Below, in pieces: positions 15,539-24,939 of a DNA stretch of 64,000 nt. Position 1 is the first letter of the stretch, and every line of letters begins with the position of its first letter. Origin of the DNA: Acidobacteriota bacterium (lineage in GTDB: Bacteria; Acidobacteriota; Blastocatellia; Pyrinomonadales; Pyrinomonadaceae); contig JAHBSK010000007.1 in NCBI GenBank assembly GCA_019639175.1, positions 62,001-126,000 on the forward strand, read 5' to 3'. A model generated the notes under the pieces. It was not told the origin of the DNA and made no database searches. It worked only from the letters and a program-made list of their open reading frames with translations. The position numbers were made by a program, and so were the translations under genes.

Positions 15539-16393
15539 ATGAAATATTGCCCGACCTGCGACACACATTATGATGAAGAGATCCTTCGTTTTTGCATGAA
15601 GGACGGCACGCCGTTGGTTGATGAGGAAGAACCGACATTCATTCAGATGCCGAGCGAAAGCCTGGAAGATCACGTAGAGGACGAGCCGGATGAAGTGACC
15701 ATTGTGCGCAAGTCGGCCCCGACGCCAAAACCGCCGCCGGAAATGGATGATAACGGCGAACTGCTGCCTCCGCCGGTGACGCCATACGAACCGGTTCCGC
15801 CACCGCCGCCGCGTGAGGACCAGCAGCGGATAGTTGTCCCGATGGCCGCCGAACGGCCGGAACAGCAGCAGCGTGTCAGGACGGTTCCCTATCAGCAACC
15901 GCCGCCACGGACAAATACTTTCCTCGTTGTTTTGCTGACAATGATAGGAACGACCGTGCTGTTGGGCATGGGCGCGCTCGGTTTTTGGTTCCTCACCAGA
16001 GATTCTAACGGAAACCTGAATGCCAACGTCAATACGAACATGCCCGATCAGAATATAAATGTGAACTCCAATCTGGGCATTGACGGCAATTTTGATTTCA
16101 ACGGCTTTAACACCAACAGCAATGTGACCAATACGGCCACACCTACGCCGTCCCCGACGGCGACAGCGTCACCGTCGCCAACTCCTTCACCATCGCCATC
16201 ACCGACCCAGTCGCCTACGCCAAGGCCTTCGCCGACAGCGACGCCCGATGATGACGACGACGATGACGATGTGCCGACACCGCGCCCGACGCCTTCGCGC
16301 ACACCGACGCCTCCGGCAACACCGCGGCCAACGCTGACGCCGATCATAATCAGGCCGGGTTCAAGCCCGACACCGTCGAATAGGGATAATTAG
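15539..16393 (+). CDS. Zinc-ribbon membrane protein with Asn- and Pro/Thr-rich tail
   Basis: A 284-residue single-pass membrane protein of unknown role. The N terminus has a zinc-ribbon-like motif, [19 protein letters not shown], with C4, C7 and C19. An acidic and Pro-rich cytoplasmic region follows (about 25-120), then one membrane helix ([20 protein letters not shown], about 125-150). The outer part is low complexity: Asn-rich ([20 protein letters not shown]), then Thr/Pro/Ser repeats, an eight-Asp run and more Pro/Thr. Such zinc-ribbon plus spanning-helix proteins are common in Acidobacteriota-type genomes. The Pro/Thr tail may cross the cell wall. Its stop overlaps the stop of the convergent subtilase gene by 4 bp. 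The gap 15285-15538 shows no supported gene. Confidence 0.75.
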   Translation: MKYCPTCDTHYDEEILRFCMKDGTPLVDEEEPTFIQMPSESLEDHVEDEPDEVTIVRKSAPTPKPPPEMDDNGELLPPPVTPYEPVPPPPPREDQQRIVVPMAAERPEQQQRVRTVPYQQPPPRTNTFLVVLLTMIGTTVLLGMGALGFWFLTRDSNGNLNANVNTNMPDQNINVNSNLGIDGNFDFNGFNTNSNVTNTATPTPSPTATASPSPTPSPSPSPTQSPTPRPSPTATPDDDDDDDDVPTPRPTPSRTPTPPATPRPTLTPIIIRPGSSPTPSNRDN

Positions 16394-17769
16394 CTTTCGG
16401 AAAATGACCTTGCTGCTTCGACCGCGCGGCGCGGATCGACGACGCCCCAGCCCTGCCGGTCAACTTCATAGTGAGGAAGGCGCTCGGCGGTCGAGATAAG
16501 TATTCGCTTGATACTCTGCGGTGAGAGCTTGGGATTTGCCTCTATCATCTGTGCCGCCAGCGATGAGACTATCGGCGCCGAAAACGATGTTCCGTCAACA
16601 TATTTATAATGCTTGGTGATGACGTGTTCGTGCCTTAATTTAAGGGCGATTATCTGGCGGATGCTGTGTGCGGGCCGGTCGAGGGCGGCGTCAAGTTCGC
16701 CATCAATACCCGAATGTTCACGGATGATCTTGTGCAGATCTTCATCCTCGCTTTTGTCGAGCGTATCAAGAAGAGCGGCCTCTTGTGCCGTCGGCGTGTT
16801 CGGCAAGATCGGCGCCGGAACCCATATCGACGGTGCAATGACCTCCGGCTTTTGAAATCCATCGACCGTCGGGCCGTAAGAAGAGCGGTACATCCCTCGG
16901 CGTGAGCGGTTTATCGAATTCTTGTCATCAAGCCCGCCAACGGCGATGGACGACGGAGCGCTTGCGGGCGGAACGACCGGATGATTTGGCAGATGGCCCG
17001 AATTCCCGACGGCGCAAACCACGGCGATGCCAGCTTTCGTACATTCCTCGACCGCCTGCGAAAGCGGGTCGCCAAGGTAATGCTGCTCGTCATCGCCGCC
17101 CGCCGAGATGTTGACCACGCGAATGCGAAAACGGTCGCGATTTGCCAATATCCACTCCAGCCCGTCCAGAATGTTCTGATCGGTTATGCGTCCTGTGCGG
17201 GCAAGCTTTACCAGAACGACATCCGAATCAGGCGCCAGGCCGCGATAAAATCCGTTTGAGAGCGAACCGTTCCCGGCCGCAACGACCGAGGTCATCATTC
17301 CGTGCCAGCTTGCCACGTCGGGCTGAAAGAGCGAGTTCAGGTCGCCGTCCTCATGTAATAGGTCGCGATAACCGATGATGCGGTTCTTTGGCGTCGTCAG
17401 GTCAACGTGCGGATAAAATCCCGAATCGAGAAAGGCTATCGTCACACTCTTGCCCGTGTAACGGTCGTCGGCATCAAGGCGCAAAGGCGTGGAAAGCACG
17501 TGCGAGCCGTCCTTTTGCACGGCTGCGTCCTTTATTATCTGCTCTTTCGCCCGTTCAAAAAGCTTTAGGCATCTGGCACACACGGCGCGAAAATCGACCG
17601 TATCCGGAGCATTTGCCGATATAAGTTTTTGCAGATCCTCTTCCAAAACACGAAGCGGAACAAATTCGTCCAAAGTCTCGCGCGAACACACCGGACACAC
17701 CGTCTCGCCGCCGGCAATGTCCGCGCTCGTACTCGGCCTGAATATCTGTGGTTTTTCCTGAGGGGTCAT
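16390..17769 (-). CDS. Subtilisin-family (S8) serine protease with N-terminal zinc ribbon
   Basis: A 459-residue S8 peptidase from the ATG at 17769. The catalytic triad is visible: D115 in [15 protein letters not shown]156 in [15 protein letters not shown] and S395 in [12 protein letters not shown]; the oxyanion region is [10 protein letters not shown]. Before the catalytic domain lie two cysteine pairs, C25-x2-C28 (CPVCSRE) and C64-x2-C67 (CARC), which should form a zinc-binding ribbon. No signal peptide is seen, so the enzyme is probably cytosolic. An insertion of about 80 residues separates the asparagine loop from the serine block. The longer frame to 17847 has no support. It is divergent from the patatin gene, 82 bp away. 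Confidence 0.88.
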   Translation of the reverse strand: MTPQEKPQIFRPSTSADIAGGETVCPVCSRETLDEFVPLRVLEEDLQKLISANAPDTVDFRAVCARCLKLFERAKEQIIKDAAVQKDGSHVLSTPLRLDADDRYTGKSVTIAFLDSGFYPHVDLTTPKNRIIGYRDLLHEDGDLNSLFQPDVASWHGMMTSVVAAGNGSLSNGFYRGLAPDSDVVLVKLARTGRITDQNILDGLEWILANRDRFRIRVVNISAGGDDEQHYLGDPLSQAVEECTKAGIAVVCAVGNSGHLPNHPVVPPASAPSSIAVGGLDDKNSINRSRRGMYRSSYGPTVDGFQKPEVIAPSIWVPAPILPNTPTAQEAALLDTLDKSEDEDLHKIIREHSGIDGELDAALDRPAHSIRQIIALKLRHEHVITKHYKYVDGTSFSAPIVSSLAAQMIEANPKLSPQSIKRILISTAERLPHYEVDRQGWGVVDPRRAVEAARSFSES

Positions 17770-17851
17770 TTTTCGAGGTTTAAGTTTTCCACACTGAAAC
17801 GTTAAAATCAATCGACGGCCCGATACTCTCTTGCCGAACCGCGACATTCTG

Positions 17852-18649
17852 ATGAACGAGATCGTCTCTGGTAAAAAAACAGGCCTTGCCCTTTCCGGCG
17901 GCGGAGCGCGCGGGTTTGCCCATGTGGGCGTGTTAAAGGCTTTGGTCGAGCATGATGTTCCTATAGATGCTATCGCCGGAACATCTGCCGGAGCGTTTGT
18001 CGGCGGAGCATACGCATCTGGGCTGGACGCGGACAGGCTTGTCGAACTTGGGAAACAGATCGGGTGGTTCGGAATGGCGGGATTTTCCTATTCGCCGCGC
18101 GGCATGTTGTCGAACGCCCCGATGGGAGGCTTTATCGAACAGAATTTTCCCGAGACGCGTTTTGAAGGCCTAAGGCTGCCGTTCGCCGCCGTCGCCTGCG
18201 ACCTCGCTACAGGTGAGGAGGTTGTTCTGCACGGCAGCGGCGATCTGGTCATGGCGATACGGGCAAGCTGTGCCATTCCCGGTGTTTTTCTGCCCGTTGA
18301 TGACGGCAGCGGACGCCGGTTGGTTGACGGCGGCGTGACTTCGCCAATGCCGACGCGGGCTGTGAGAGAACTCGGAGCGGATGCGGTCATAGCGGTTGAC
18401 CTGCTCACCTGCGGGTCGGATTTCGCCGCGTCGCCCTCCACGCTGATCGGTACGTTCATTCAGGCGGCAATGATGATGCTTCAGACGGCGTCAAAAAATC
18501 AGCATTACATGGCTGACATCGTCATAGAACCGCAGATCGCACACATCAGGCCGGACGAAATAAAGAAAATGAACGAACTTGTCGAACTCGGATACGCGGC
18601 GGCGATGGATAAAATGCCGGAGATAAAGAACTTGACCGGCTGTGACTGA
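17852..18649 (+). CDS. Patatin-like phospholipase (RssA/NTE type)
   Basis: A 265-residue patatin-fold acyl hydrolase. The oxyanion loop GGGARG (about residues 16-21), the nucleophile elbow GTSAG with S45 and the DGG block (LVDGGVTSPMPTRAV) that supplies the catalytic aspartate are all present. The layout matches the single-domain RssA-like group, which cleaves fatty acids from lipids. No signal peptide is seen. The ATG at 17852 is preferred to a TTG at 17831. Regulation cannot be inferred. Confidence 0.9.
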   Translation: MNEIVSGKKTGLALSGGGARGFAHVGVLKALVEHDVPIDAIAGTSAGAFVGGAYASGLDADRLVELGKQIGWFGMAGFSYSPRGMLSNAPMGGFIEQNFPETRFEGLRLPFAAVACDLATGEEVVLHGSGDLVMAIRASCAIPGVFLPVDDGSGRRLVDGGVTSPMPTRAVRELGADAVIAVDLLTCGSDFAASPSTLIGTFIQAAMMMLQTASKNQHYMADIVIEPQIAHIRPDEIKKMNELVELGYAAAMDKMPEIKNLTGCD

Positions 18650-18720
18650 TAGGCTGCGAAATTCAAAAATGACCGTGCGGGAGCGTCCGATCATTACGTT
18701 TACCGCACAATAACAAAGTG

Positions 18721-18750
18721 TTGAAACAAACAGCGCCAAATTGATATAAT
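18721..18750 (+). promoter_or_regulatory. Candidate promoter of the Calx-beta protein gene
   Basis: TTGAAA (18721-18726), an 18-bp spacer and a perfect TATAAT (18745-18750), giving a leader of about 88 nt before the ATG at 18845. Confidence 0.6.
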
Positions 18751-18844
18751 TGTTTTGTCTTCAATAAAAGCCATCTTCCACCTTCCCAATATCCTCATTC
18801 ATACTGGTTTTCTTTCAAAAACACAGTATGTTGTTTAACAAATT

Positions 18845-20332
18845 ATGAAGAATCAAGTATTTACAGAAGCTCAGGTGCGCCTTGCCGAGCACCGTTTAGG
18901 TTATTTCAGTCTTAAAGGCATCTGCTCCATTGCCGCAGCCGGCCTGTTGGCAATGCTCATGGTGATACAGCCGTCTCTCATACTGGCTCAGAGGGCGATA
19001 CAAAATCCCAGCGTCGAAGATCCTGCTATGCCGGGCAATACATATCAGCGTATCGCTGAAGAAACGCTCACCGGCTGGCTTACGACCCATCCGCTTTTGA
19101 CCTGCGCCGTCGGCCCTGAAGTTTGCAGGCCGATAGAAAGATGGGGAACCGGTTTTAACGGCGTCAATACCGCACCCGGCGCGGGAAATGCATTTGTGGA
19201 ACTAAATGCCGAAGCAGTGTCGATGATCTATCAGCCGATATGCATGACGAATGGCGAGTTTTTCAACTTTTCATTTCTCCATCGCGGCAGAAGCAGTACG
19301 ACAGACGCTGATGTAGCGGATTTTCGCATAGGAATACCCGGCGGGCTTCCGACCGGCTCAAAACCGGCTGATCCCTACAGCTATCCGATCCTTAGGGTCT
19401 CGACGGCGAGTGACGGAGATCCCCGAAGCGCAGCCATTCCGCCGGGCAGCAACGCACCGACCACAAACATTTCGGTCTCTAATCCCATGAACGGCTGGGT
19501 GCGCTACGGCGGCAGATATCAATACAACGGCCCGACACAGGTGGTCAATCTGGGATTCTCCGCGGTTTCGACCGCAGGCGGGAATGTCACGGTCGGAAAT
19601 TTCATTGATGACTGGCAGATACAGCTGGCCCCGTATGTCGAGGCCGCCGCGGTTGACACGGTAGCTCTTGAAGGAAGCTCGGGCGGAAGCCATACACCGG
19701 CGGACGGAAGCCGTCCGGCCCTTCGCATCAGCGGAACGGTCGGAACAGGCGGAGCGATGGTCACGGTAAACGTCACGGGCGGAACCGGTGTGGCAGGTGT
19801 TGATTACAGCCTGACGGAACCTTTCGCTCCAGGCAATACCACGAACAGCGTCATCATATCCATTCCGGCAGGAACCTATGACGGCGTCAACACAGGCGTT
19901 TTTAACCTTCCTTTCTCAACCGACGGTGACAGCGTTATCGAATCCAACAAGACCGTCGAATTTGAAGTTGTGTCAGTAAGTGGAAACGCGGTGCTGGCAA
20001 GCCTCAGTTCCTGCGGTCAGGCACCGATAACGCAATTCACTCACACGATCATTGACGACGATATGCCGTCATCATCTGGAATAACCGTCACCGGACGGGT
20101 TTTGGAACGGTCGGGAATGGGCATCAGCCAGGCAAAAGTGACCCTGACCGACAGCGAAGGCAACGTTCGCAATGTGAACACCAATGGTTTCGGCTATTTT
20201 CAGTTTGAAAGCCTGAAGGCCGGAGATACCGTCATCATCTCCGTTTCCAGCCGGCGGCACACGTTTGCAGAGGCCACGAGGGTGATCATGGCGGACGGCA
20301 TGATGGACGAGGTAGTGTTCACTGCCCAATAG
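18845..20332 (+). CDS. Secreted protein with Calx-beta-like and carboxypeptidase-regulatory domains
   Basis: A 495-residue exported protein. A long N-terminal segment precedes the hydrophobic signal (SIAAAGLLAMLMVIQPSLIL, about residues 29-48). The first mature domain (about 50-260) is a beta-sandwich-like region with paired cysteines. Residues about 265-400 resemble a Calx-beta repeat: STDGDSVIESNKTVEFEVVS and a closing FTHTIIDDD. The last 85 residues form a carboxypeptidase-regulatory-like domain (ITVTGRVLERSGMGISQAKV, GYFQFESLKAGDTVIISV). Calx-beta repeats often bind calcium and mediate adhesion; the role here is unknown. A promoter and a strong terminator frame the gene as a single unit. 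Confidence 0.78.
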   Translation: MKNQVFTEAQVRLAEHRLGYFSLKGICSIAAAGLLAMLMVIQPSLILAQRAIQNPSVEDPAMPGNTYQRIAEETLTGWLTTHPLLTCAVGPEVCRPIERWGTGFNGVNTAPGAGNAFVELNAEAVSMIYQPICMTNGEFFNFSFLHRGRSSTTDADVADFRIGIPGGLPTGSKPADPYSYPILRVSTASDGDPRSAAIPPGSNAPTTNISVSNPMNGWVRYGGRYQYNGPTQVVNLGFSAVSTAGGNVTVGNFIDDWQIQLAPYVEAAAVDTVALEGSSGGSHTPADGSRPALRISGTVGTGGAMVTVNVTGGTGVAGVDYSLTEPFAPGNTTNSVIISIPAGTYDGVNTGVFNLPFSTDGDSVIESNKTVEFEVVSVSGNAVLASLSSCGQAPITQFTHTIIDDDMPSSSGITVTGRVLERSGMGISQAKVTLTDSEGNVRNVNTNGFGYFQFESLKAGDTVIISVSSRRHTFAEATRVIMADGMMDEVVFTAQ

Positions 20333-20354
20333 CCTTTGTCCGCTTGAATATTAT

Positions 20355-20420
20355 AAGGCGAGAATGTCCGTCTTCGGCTTTGTTCGGGCCGTTGGGACAC
20401 CTCGCCTTTTTTGTTTTTTA
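20355..20420 (+). terminator. Rho-independent terminator
   Basis: AAGGCGAG (20355-20362) pairs with CTCGCCTT (20401-20408), followed by TTTTGTTTTTT. It comes 22 bp after the Calx-beta gene stop. Confidence 0.8.
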
Positions 20421-20736
20421 GACAGCGTTCTTTTGACGCTAAACCCTTAAAAATCGTAAAAACGCGTTTGCCAAATGGTTAAAACGCTATCATCATTAAA
20501 TGCAGTTGGTCCTTCTCTCGCGCATCGACGGTGATGCGCCCCGATACGATTAGGTTTTGTTCGACGGCGTTTGGAAGTTCGAGGGCAGGTTGGTAATTGG
20601 TACAGAAGCGGCTCTTGAGAACGGGCTATCCAGGCCGGATATTTGCGGGCAGACCGTATCCCAAATATACATCACGGTGCCGAACTTCTTTTTCAGCCGA
20701 CGGAAATATTCCGACGGCTAAGGTAAACGCATATTT
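20421..20736 (+). other. Non-coding leader region before the RRM gene
   Basis: There is no supported gene in these 316 bp. A hairpin GCGCATC (20520-20526) with GATGCGC (20533-20539) is the only clear structure. It may belong to a long 5' leader, as RRM-protein genes are often cold-regulated in other bacteria, but no direct sign of that is visible. Confidence 0.3.
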
Positions 20737-21054
20737 ATGTCAATGAAACTCTACGTTGGAAATCTTTCTTTCCAAACATCAAATTTTGATCTTCAGGAAC
20801 TTTTCTCAAGCGTCGGCACGGTCGAATCGGCCACTGTCGTCGAAGATCGTGAAACAGGACGCTCACGCGGTTTTGGCTTTGTCGAAATGGCAAGCAAGGA
20901 AGATGGCGAAAAGGCCATTGCAGAACTGAACGGAACCGAGCACAATGGCCGTGAACTCAAGGTCAACGAAGCCAAGCCCCGTGAAAATCGCGGATTTGGC
21001 GGCGGCGGAAACCGCGGCGGCTACGGCGGTGGCGGCGGACGCAATCGCTGGTAA
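20737..21054 (+). CDS. RRM-domain RNA-binding protein with Gly-rich tail
   Basis: A 105-residue protein with one RNA recognition motif: RNP2 is LYVGNL (about residues 5-10) and RNP1 is RGFGFVEM (about 45-52). The C terminus is a Gly/Arg tail (GFGGGGNRGGYGGGGGRNRW). This layout equals the small RNA-binding proteins of cyanobacteria and several other phyla, which bind single-stranded RNA and are often cold-induced. The start MSMKLYVGNL has two possible ATGs two codons apart. It is monocistronic, with a terminator 20 bp downstream. Confidence 0.95.
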   Translation: MSMKLYVGNLSFQTSNFDLQELFSSVGTVESATVVEDRETGRSRGFGFVEMASKEDGEKAIAELNGTEHNGRELKVNEAKPRENRGFGGGGNRGGYGGGGGRNRW

Positions 21055-21073
21055 GCTGATCCAAAAACAAACG

Positions 21074-21103
21074 AAAGCGGCTGTCATGGACGGCCGCTTT
21101 TTT
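21074..21103 (+). terminator. Rho-independent terminator of the RRM gene
   Basis: AAAGCGGC (21074-21081) pairs with GCCGCTTT (21093-21100) around an 11-nt loop and is followed by TTT. Confidence 0.8.
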
Positions 21104-21124
21104 GCGCTCAAAATGCATTTTGTT

Positions 21125-21661
21125 TTAAGGTTTTTTGCGAGGCCGTGCCTGTCTGGAAGGCTGTCTTGTCTGGGTAAATTTTGAAGCCGCCGGCACCGAT
21201 GCCGGTTGTTTTATGTCAAATTCGACGCTCTTTTTAACCTCGCCATCGACCAGAATATCCGCCCGATACCGTCCCGCGACCCATAGTTTGTGCGGCCTGC
21301 CGGAAAAATTGACACGCGTCTCGCCCTGTTTGGTCGTATATGCGGTCGTCACCACTCTGGAATCCTTTTTTACGCCGGGAACATTTGCCGCAACGAAATT
21401 GAGCGTAACCGTCACCGGATCGCCGTCGGCAAGTTCGACCACGCAGAATATCGGAACGTCCGTCACCAGAAATTCCTCGACCGGTTCACCGGCCCCGCCT
21501 TCGGCATCTGCCCTGGCAAGGTAAATTGCTTCGATAACTTCCGTCTTGTCTGCGGCAGTTTGTCCCGAAACACCTGAAAATGCCGCCGCCACGAACAGAA
21601 ACGCGCATAAAAACACTGTCTTGGGGAAAATTGGCTGTCTCACAGTATCTTTGAGACCCAA
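21125..21661 (-). CDS. Exported protein downstream of the VanW fusion
   Basis: A 178-residue protein that I do not recognise. It has a signal peptide (FPKTVFLCAFLFVAAAFSGVSGQ) and one beta-rich domain (FLVTDVPIFCVVELADGDPV, TVTLNFVAANVPGVKKDS, KLWVAGRYRADILVDGEVKK) that looks like an immunoglobulin-type sandwich. The C-terminal 20 residues are basic (RQPSRQARPRKKP). The only upstream start in frame is a TTG at 21661, so the start is uncertain; a GTG within the signal region is another option. It lies 27 bp after the VanW-glycosyltransferase gene and is probably in its operon. Confidence 0.65.
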   Translation of the reverse strand: MGLKDTVRQPIFPKTVFLCAFLFVAAAFSGVSGQTAADKTEVIEAIYLARADAEGGAGEPVEEFLVTDVPIFCVVELADGDPVTVTLNFVAANVPGVKKDSRVVTTAYTTKQGETRVNFSGRPHKLWVAGRYRADILVDGEVKKSVEFDIKQPASVPAASKFTQTRQPSRQARPRKKP

Positions 21662-21688
21662 AGCACCGGTTTGGTTGCATCGGCAGCA

Positions 21689-23437
21689 TCATTTATTGAC
21701 ATCCAGCAGCCGTCCGATAGTTTTTCCAAGTGCCGATGCATCGCCGGCAGGTATCGTATGTATATTGGCGATGTTGGCAACGCCGCAGGCTTCCGAGGCG
21801 ATCACGGGAATGCCGGACGCAACCGCCGAAAGAAGCCGCCGTGGGCGATGTTCCACAAAAGCCGGAAGGACCACGAGGTCTGCCTTTCCGAGGTCGTCAT
21901 CAGTTCCGCGAACGACATCGAGGCCTTTCCAAAAATCCTGCGATTCGATATACGGCCCCAATGTGATCAGCCTAACGTCCATGCCGCCAATGGCCTCGCG
22001 AAGTTCATAACAGCCTTTTCTGCCGACGGTTGACGCGGGAAATGCCAGTGTCGGTTTGCCGCCGCCGTTTTGACTGTTTTTGATCGCAACAGGTTGATGC
22101 CACGGCAAAAGCTCGGCTTTTTCGATGAACATTTCAGCTATGGCAGTATGCGGTGTAATGACCCGACGGGCATTTGCCAGAGCCTCTTTCTCATCGGCTA
22201 TCAATCTTGCATCAGCGCGAAAATCGCCGAGCGTCGTGCTTTGCGGATGCAATTCGGCGGCAATGTCCAAACGGCATTGCAGTTCCCACATCGGCAGCGA
22301 GTTCATCAAAACATCAAAGGTGCGTCCGCCAAGGTGTCCGCCCGACCACAGAAAAGGTAAAAGATTCTGTTGAACGACAACGTGCAGAACGTCATAGCTC
22401 AGCTTTTTCGCATAGCTTTCCGCCAATCTGCGGTACATTTCCAGCAAATTTTGCTGCCTGGCGGCGCCTTGCGCGGAAAGTTTTCGCGAGCGATATGACC
22501 TGATGGCCGTCACCGCCGGGCTTTGCCTGACAGCGGAAAATCCGTCGGTCGTCCACGCATAATTCCCTTTTCTGAAACGCTTGCCGTCAAGTGGGATCAG
22601 CAGCGTGTCGGCGGTTTTGCGTTCCCGTTGAAGATACGCGTCAAATTCGGGCGTCCTTTCATCCACCAGCCACGCGGCCTTTCCAAAATCGGCGGTGCTG
22701 GGTTCACGGACTACGCGGTGGCAGTCATCGACCCCGCACGTCGCGCACGAACCGACCTCCGCGTGGCCCGAACCGTTTCTGCTTATCTGATAAAGCTGTT
22801 TTTCTGTGACCTTTTTTCCGCGAAAGCGAACTGTCAGCCGTTCGGCGTCAAGGACGGCCTCGATACGAAATGCGTTCGGCGAACGAAACCGCAAGTCGAT
22901 GTAGTTCCAAAAAACGGTCGCATCGCGTCCCGTTTCGGCAAGCGACCCCGGTATGACCTGAGTGTGTGCGTGGCGTTCGACGATCTCAAAATTAGCCTGC
23001 AATGCGGCGTCATAAAGAGCATTGGAAAGCTGGCACAATCCGCCGCCGATATTTGGTATGACACAGCCTTCGCGGAGTTCCCTGCCGCGAACATATCCGC
23101 GCCGCCTGACCGCCCGGCCAACCTGCCGCCAAAAGCTGAACGTCTGCCCCGCCTTTATCTCAATTCCGTCTATGGCTCGTATGGCAAGGCGAAGATTATG
23201 TATCTTTCCCGCGACAAGAAACCTCTCCTCAGGTTCGGTCTCTGTCCAAAGCGGTGTTGCGGATTCGGCTATCACGGCATCCGCCAGCATCGCCGTGCCG
23301 ACTGCATGTTTTACGGCGCGATCAATGAAAGTGTCCGTGACAAAACGACGCCCCTGCAACGCCGTCGCCTTGGCGCGAAAGACAGCGGAACTCAGCCTGG
23401 TCGGAACGGAAGATGTGGAGTGAGAATTTTGCGTCAT
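21689..23437 (-). CDS. VanW-domain and glycosyltransferase fusion protein
   Basis: A 582-residue protein with two parts. Residues about 60-200 carry the VanW domain: AGQTFSFWRQVGRAVRRRGY, then PNIGGGLCQLSNALYDAA and HAHTQVIPGS. VanW proteins occur near vancomycin-resistance genes and elsewhere; their activity is poorly known. The C-terminal 250 residues resemble a GT-B glycosyltransferase of the group 1 type: DVLHVVVQQNLLPFLWSGGH, RVITPHTAIAEMF, and SGIPVIASEACGVANI with the nucleotide-sugar binding end. The middle has a CATCGVDDCHR motif with three cysteines. No signal peptide is seen. A cell-envelope polymer is the likely context, but no neighbour confirms the substrate. Confidence 0.75.
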   Translation of the reverse strand: MTQNSHSTSSVPTRLSSAVFRAKATALQGRRFVTDTFIDRAVKHAVGTAMLADAVIAESATPLWTETEPEERFLVAGKIHNLRLAIRAIDGIEIKAGQTFSFWRQVGRAVRRRGYVRGRELREGCVIPNIGGGLCQLSNALYDAALQANFEIVERHAHTQVIPGSLAETGRDATVFWNYIDLRFRSPNAFRIEAVLDAERLTVRFRGKKVTEKQLYQISRNGSGHAEVGSCATCGVDDCHRVVREPSTADFGKAAWLVDERTPEFDAYLQRERKTADTLLIPLDGKRFRKGNYAWTTDGFSAVRQSPAVTAIRSYRSRKLSAQGAARQQNLLEMYRRLAESYAKKLSYDVLHVVVQQNLLPFLWSGGHLGGRTFDVLMNSLPMWELQCRLDIAAELHPQSTTLGDFRADARLIADEKEALANARRVITPHTAIAEMFIEKAELLPWHQPVAIKNSQNGGGKPTLAFPASTVGRKGCYELREAIGGMDVRLITLGPYIESQDFWKGLDVVRGTDDDLGKADLVVLPAFVEHRPRRLLSAVASGIPVIASEACGVANIANIHTIPAGDASALGKTIGRLLDVNK

Positions 23438-23516
23438 ACCGGCTCGGAAACAGACTTCACGATAAATGATGAACCAAAAGCACCGGGCCTTGCAATGATT
23501 TAAGCGGCATAATGTT

Positions 23517-23522
23517 ATAATC
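23517..23522 (+). promoter_or_regulatory. -10 element immediately before the DUF58 gene
   Basis: A perfect TATAAT ends 10 bp before the ATG at 23533. The nearest -35-like sequence (TTGCAA, 23491-23496) is 20 bp away, so the promoter is tentative. It would give a leaderless mRNA. Confidence 0.4.
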
Positions 23523-23532
23523 CGGCAATCTG

Positions 23533-24855
23533 ATGCGATTCGTATTTTCCGGCAGATTCTATATACTCCTTGCTCTCGGCCTGGTCCCGCTTTCGGCTTC
23601 GTGGAATTTCCCCTCGCTGCGGATAGCTGTTCTTGTATATGATATTGCTCTCATCGCCGCCGCTTTGGCAGACTATTTCATCAGCCGTAAGCTGCCCGAA
23701 GGCTTTTCCATACGACGCGAATTTGACCGACGCTTTGCCATCGGCGATCCGACCACCGTTACGCTTCACATAGAAAATGACACGCCGAAACCGATCAGAT
23801 GCCGGATAAAGGACGAATATCCCGCCGATATGCGTTTGGACGAAGACCGTCAGGCTGAGGTTGAGATACCGGCACGGCGTCACGCGAAATTCACGTATAA
23901 ACTGACGCCGCCAAAACGCGGCAGATACGAATTTGGGACGACCGCCGTGAGGTTCCTTTCAAAATTTGGCCTTGTCTGGTGTCAGGCACAGGCGGGCGAC
24001 GCCCAAAGTGTAAAGGTGTATCCGAATATGCGGAGGGCGCGTGAAATGGAGCTGAAAGCCCTTGGCAATCAGTCATTTACCGCCGTGCAAAGAAAAGCGA
24101 TAAGACGCGGCGAAGGGCGCGAATTTGAATCAATGCGCGACTATGTTCGCGGTGACGAGCTTCGCCATATCTCATGGACGGCAACCGCCCGCCGGTCGAA
24201 ACTGACCACGCGGCAATATCAGATTGAACGTGACCAGACCGTTCTGATAGCGATAGACGCAGGCCGCCTGATGACCGGACGCATAGACAACGAGACGAAA
24301 TTTGACACGGCGATACACGCCGCTTTGGCGCTGATGTCGGCGGCTGCAAGAGCGGGCGACAACGCGGGCATCATTGTTTTTGGCAGGCGTGTGCATAAAT
24401 TCATTCCGCCAAAACGCGGCATCGAACATCTTGATGCCGTCCTCGAAGCTCTGTATGACACCGAACCTGAACTCATCGAGCCTTCTTATGCCAGGGCGTT
24501 TCAGTTCGCGGCGTCCAATATGAAAAAAAGGGCGTTCGTTGTCATCCTCACCGACCTTGTGGACAAGGACAGTTCGCAGGATCTGATAAGGTCGCTCAAG
24601 CTGCTGCGTCCGCGCCACCTGCCGCTGGTCGCGACGATAGGCGACCGCGACCTCAACGCCGTCGTAAGCTCAAAACCCGATGACATCCGCGAGGTTTTCA
24701 AACAATCGGCCGCCGAGGAAATTATCCATCAGCGTGAATCGGCTCTCCGGCTGGTCGAATCGCTCGGCGGACTCGCCCTCGACGTGACAACCCAAACCCT
24801 CGGGCCGAGGCTTTTGGAAAGTTATCTTCGGGTAAAGGAAAGAGGGTTGCTGTAA
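23533..24855 (+). CDS. DUF58 / von Willebrand-like domain membrane protein
   Basis: A 440-residue protein of the DUF58 family. Two hydrophobic segments near the N terminus (FYILLALGLVPLSASW and IAVLVYDIALIAAALADYF) anchor it. The family motif RGDELRHISWTATARRSKL (about residues 206-224) is followed by a VWA-like fold starting VLIAIDAGRLMTGR. The end of the protein (VATIGDRDLNAVVSSK ... VTTQTLGPRLLESYLRVKER) is typical. DUF58 proteins usually sit with a MoxR-type ATPase and a transglutaminase-like protein; neither is adjacent here. The role in folding or metal insertion suggested for such systems is unproven. The start is supported by the close -10 box. Confidence 0.88.
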   Translation: MRFVFSGRFYILLALGLVPLSASWNFPSLRIAVLVYDIALIAAALADYFISRKLPEGFSIRREFDRRFAIGDPTTVTLHIENDTPKPIRCRIKDEYPADMRLDEDRQAEVEIPARRHAKFTYKLTPPKRGRYEFGTTAVRFLSKFGLVWCQAQAGDAQSVKVYPNMRRAREMELKALGNQSFTAVQRKAIRRGEGREFESMRDYVRGDELRHISWTATARRSKLTTRQYQIERDQTVLIAIDAGRLMTGRIDNETKFDTAIHAALALMSAAARAGDNAGIIVFGRRVHKFIPPKRGIEHLDAVLEALYDTEPELIEPSYARAFQFAASNMKKRAFVVILTDLVDKDSSQDLIRSLKLLRPRHLPLVATIGDRDLNAVVSSKPDDIREVFKQSAAEEIIHQRESALRLVESLGGLALDVTTQTLGPRLLESYLRVKERGLL

Positions 24856-24939
24856 ACACCTTGCGGAGATATTCTTGTTCTTTGGCCTGTATTTGACTAT
24901 GATGTAACCTATAACTTGATCTGAAACAATGTGCGAATT

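Noticed and set aside
24893..24915. Promoter TTGACT/TATAAC before the addiction-module antitoxin
   Set aside because: The boxes are only 11 bp apart, too close for a sigma-70 promoter.
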